From NCBI GenBank assembly GCA_964421575.1, contig CAYQXI010000103.1, positions 1-6,357 of the forward strand: a stretch of 6,357 bases of DNA, read 5' to 3'. The notes beneath the pieces were generated by a model. The model was not told where the DNA came from. It saw only the letters and a program-made list of their open reading frames with translations, and made no database searches. Made by a program: the position numbers and the translations under genes. This DNA is from JAAOZN01 sp964421575 (lineage in GTDB: Archaea > Thermoproteota > Nitrososphaeria > Nitrososphaerales > JAAOZN01). The number at the start of each line of letters is the position of its first letter. Position 1 is the stretch's first letter. Positions 5,301-6,357 of this stretch are shown here, in pieces.

Positions 5301-5492
5301 ATGCCAGCCAAAGGTAGAAAAGGCATAACAATATACGAGGAGACCTTCGAGCTATTCAACAGATTCTACGAGGAGCATAGGGAAGAGCTTAGAGCGAGAA
5401 ACATACCTTCGGTAAGCGCCCTCATAATAGAGTGTGCCTTGAACGGGTTAGATAAGCTCAAAGAGGTTCTTGAAGGTAAGAAGGCATCTTAA
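5301..5492 (+). CDS. Ribbon-helix-helix DNA-binding protein, candidate regulator of the capsid operon
   Basis: 63 residues with a basic N-terminus (MPAKGRK), a short strand (GITIYEE), a first helix (about 15-33) and the second-helix pattern IPSVSALIIECALNGL (35-50). This is the layout of CopG/Arc-type RHH proteins, which bind operators as dimers through the strand. It is the only gene of the window on the plus strand. It is transcribed away from the portal gene, and the 127-base gap between them carries TATA boxes for both and a palindrome cluster. This is the classical arrangement of an autoregulating repressor and its target operon. It resembles the small protein at the far end of the capsid operon (1309-1500) in length, N-terminus and helix-2 motif. 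DNA binding is known for the family; the target is inferred. Roles such as an antitoxin are less likely because no toxin-like partner is adjacent. Confidence 0.78.
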   Translation: MPAKGRKGITIYEETFELFNRFYEEHREELRARNIPSVSALIIECALNGLDKLKEVLEGKKAS

Positions 5493-5505
5493 TCCTTAGC
5501 CTACT

Positions 5506-5760
5506 CTACCTATCTCTATTATCCTCGACTCCTAGGCTTAGGCAGATAAGTTTCTTTACTTCTTCTTCGCTTAAGCCGGTTTGTTGGCTTATTACTTTGA
5601 CGATGATCTTGGCCGCCGCATCCTCTAACCTCTTCACTCTGGCGTGTAGCATCTTGATCTCTTCGTTCATCTCTCGCAGCCTTAGCTCAACCATATCTCT
5701 AAGCGTTAGGAGCTCCCCATTTATCCTTCTTAACTCCTCATCTAACGCCTCTGGATACAT
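5506..5760 (-). CDS. Small coiled-coil protein of unknown function
   Basis: 84 residues that I cannot assign to a named family. Residues about 5-48 form a charged heptad helix with hydrophobic positions at L10, I13, L17, L20, V24, M31, I35, L38, V42 and L45, suggesting a dimeric or oligomeric coiled coil. Residues 49-60 (AAKIIVKVISQQ) are a hydrophobic helix. Residues 62-84 (GLSEEEVKKLICLSLGVED) look like a small helical cap with a Cys. There is no signal peptide or membrane segment. The ATG at 5760 has no SD. It starts 33 bases after the uridylyltransferase stop in the same direction, so it may be co-transcribed with that gene or use a weak T-rich promoter near 5785. It converges on the RHH gene with 13 bases between the stops. 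No association with the capsid genes is shown beyond proximity. Confidence 0.65.
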   Translation of the reverse strand: MYPEALDEELRRINGELLTLRDMVELRLREMNEEIKMLHARVKRLEDAAAKIIVKVISQQTGLSEEEVKKLICLSLGVEDNRDR

Positions 5761-5793
5761 AAGGTGGATTAAAGAATGTGGTTAAAGAAAAGA

Positions 5794-6357
5794 TTAACGG
5801 TCTTCGAAGAAGGGCTTTACCTTCCTACAGAGCACCTCAGGCGCTTCAAAAACTTCGTTAGAGTTTAAGAGGAGAGGTAGGCTCCAGATATCGTTCAGAT
5901 AGATCGGCTTAACTCCTGGTCTAGACGCCATCTCTAAACCAGCCCAAAAGTATCTTGGGTCTTCTCCTTGTGCTGAGTAGAGGCAGAGGTTAAAAGCACC
6001 GACACCTTGGCTGCTGTAGAATCTTAGTGCTCTCACTATTCCTTCTGCGAAGTGGTTTATGTCGTCTTCACTCAGATCGTTTATGCTGGATTTCCAAGGG
6101 ATTGTTGCTCTTATTTCGTTCTGTCTTAGCGGTGCGTATGGTAGGTACCATTCTACCGAGCCTAATCTGGTTAGGTATCTTTCACCCCTCTCCTTCTCAA
6201 CTTCTACGAGGGAGTGCCAGTAGCATCTACCTTGCTCCTCAAAATACCTTCTGCTCTTTGAGATCAGCAGCTGTAGGCGATTAAAGGGTATAGTTGAAGC
6301 TAGGAGTTGGGCGTGAGGATGAGCGACAGAAGACCCTGCTGGTGGTAGGTAGTTGAT
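5794..6357 (-). CDS. Galactose-1-phosphate uridylyltransferase-like protein (partial, N-terminus beyond right edge)
   Basis: The frame is open from the window edge and gives the C-terminal 187 residues. The first visible residues are the active-site block of the GalT branch of the HIT superfamily: PPAGSSVAHPHAQ, with the HPH motif whose second His forms the uridylyl-enzyme intermediate. The following segments fit the family's second HIT-like half: the Trp-containing VEVEKERGERYL, then VEWYLPYAPLRQNEIRA, INDLSEDD, and a helix before AFNLCLYSAQGEDPRYF. GalT exchanges UDP-glucose and galactose-1-phosphate in the Leloir pathway; a related nucleotidylyltransferase or phosphorylase is possible. The last 60 residues are divergent from bacterial GalT and I do not see the later metal-site histidines there. 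The GTG at 6036 that would give a shorter 80-residue frame is an internal Val codon, not a start. Confidence 0.8.
   Translation of the reverse strand: MNYLPPAGSSVAHPHAQLLASTIPFNRLQLLISKSRRYFEEQGRCYWHSLVEVEKERGERYLTRLGSVEWYLPYAPLRQNEIRATIPWKSSINDLSEDDINHFAEGIVRALRFYSSQGVGAFNLCLYSAQGEDPRYFWAGLEMASRPGVKPIYLNDIWSLPLLLNSNEVFEAPEVLCRKVKPFFEDR

Overview
The window reads as archaeal chromosomal DNA, most likely from a thermophilic or moderately thermophilic TACK-group (Thermoproteota-like) archaeon. The main evidence is the gene-expression signals. First genes of transcription units have TATA boxes about 25-30 bases before the start codon and almost no leader. Internal operon genes use strong GGAGGTG/GAGGTGA Shine-Dalgarno sites. 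Arg codons are often AGA/AGG, and the proteins are rich in Lys and Glu. The lineage assignment is an inference; no rRNA or other marker gene is present.

Layout: positions 1-1172 (minus strand) carry a nearly complete acetyl-CoA acetyltransferase-type thiolase that runs off the left edge. Positions 1267-5211 (minus strand) form a compact operon that encodes the head of an HK97-fold (tailed-virus type) particle. In transcription order it holds a portal protein (3977-5173), a maturation protease with a scaffold-like C-terminal tail (2958-3977), a DUF2190-like capsid cement protein (2483-2914) and an HK97-fold major capsid protein (1519-2475). A 63-residue ribbon-helix-helix (RHH) protein with a probable ACG start follows (1309-1500), and then a hairpin/T-tract terminator. 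The operon has its own TATA promoter, with a near-perfect palindrome lying between the TATA box and the predicted transcription start. Divergently transcribed from the same 127-base gap is a second 63-residue RHH protein (5301-5492, plus strand), the obvious candidate regulator. Converging on it is an 84-residue coiled-coil protein of unknown function (5506-5760, minus). The right edge holds the C-terminal half of a galactose-1-phosphate uridylyltransferase-like enzyme (5794 to the window end, minus).

How it fits together: the four virion proteins are the minimal set for building and maturing an icosahedral head with a portal vertex. Within the window there is no terminase, head-tail connector, tail, lysis, replication or integrase gene. 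The cassette is bounded by its own promoter and terminator and by metabolic genes on both sides. It is therefore either the remnant of a decayed provirus, a satellite-like or GTA-like head module that uses functions encoded elsewhere, or a domesticated capsid. The sequence alone cannot choose among these. The intact reading frames, tight translational coupling, retained promoter and retained terminator argue against simple decay.
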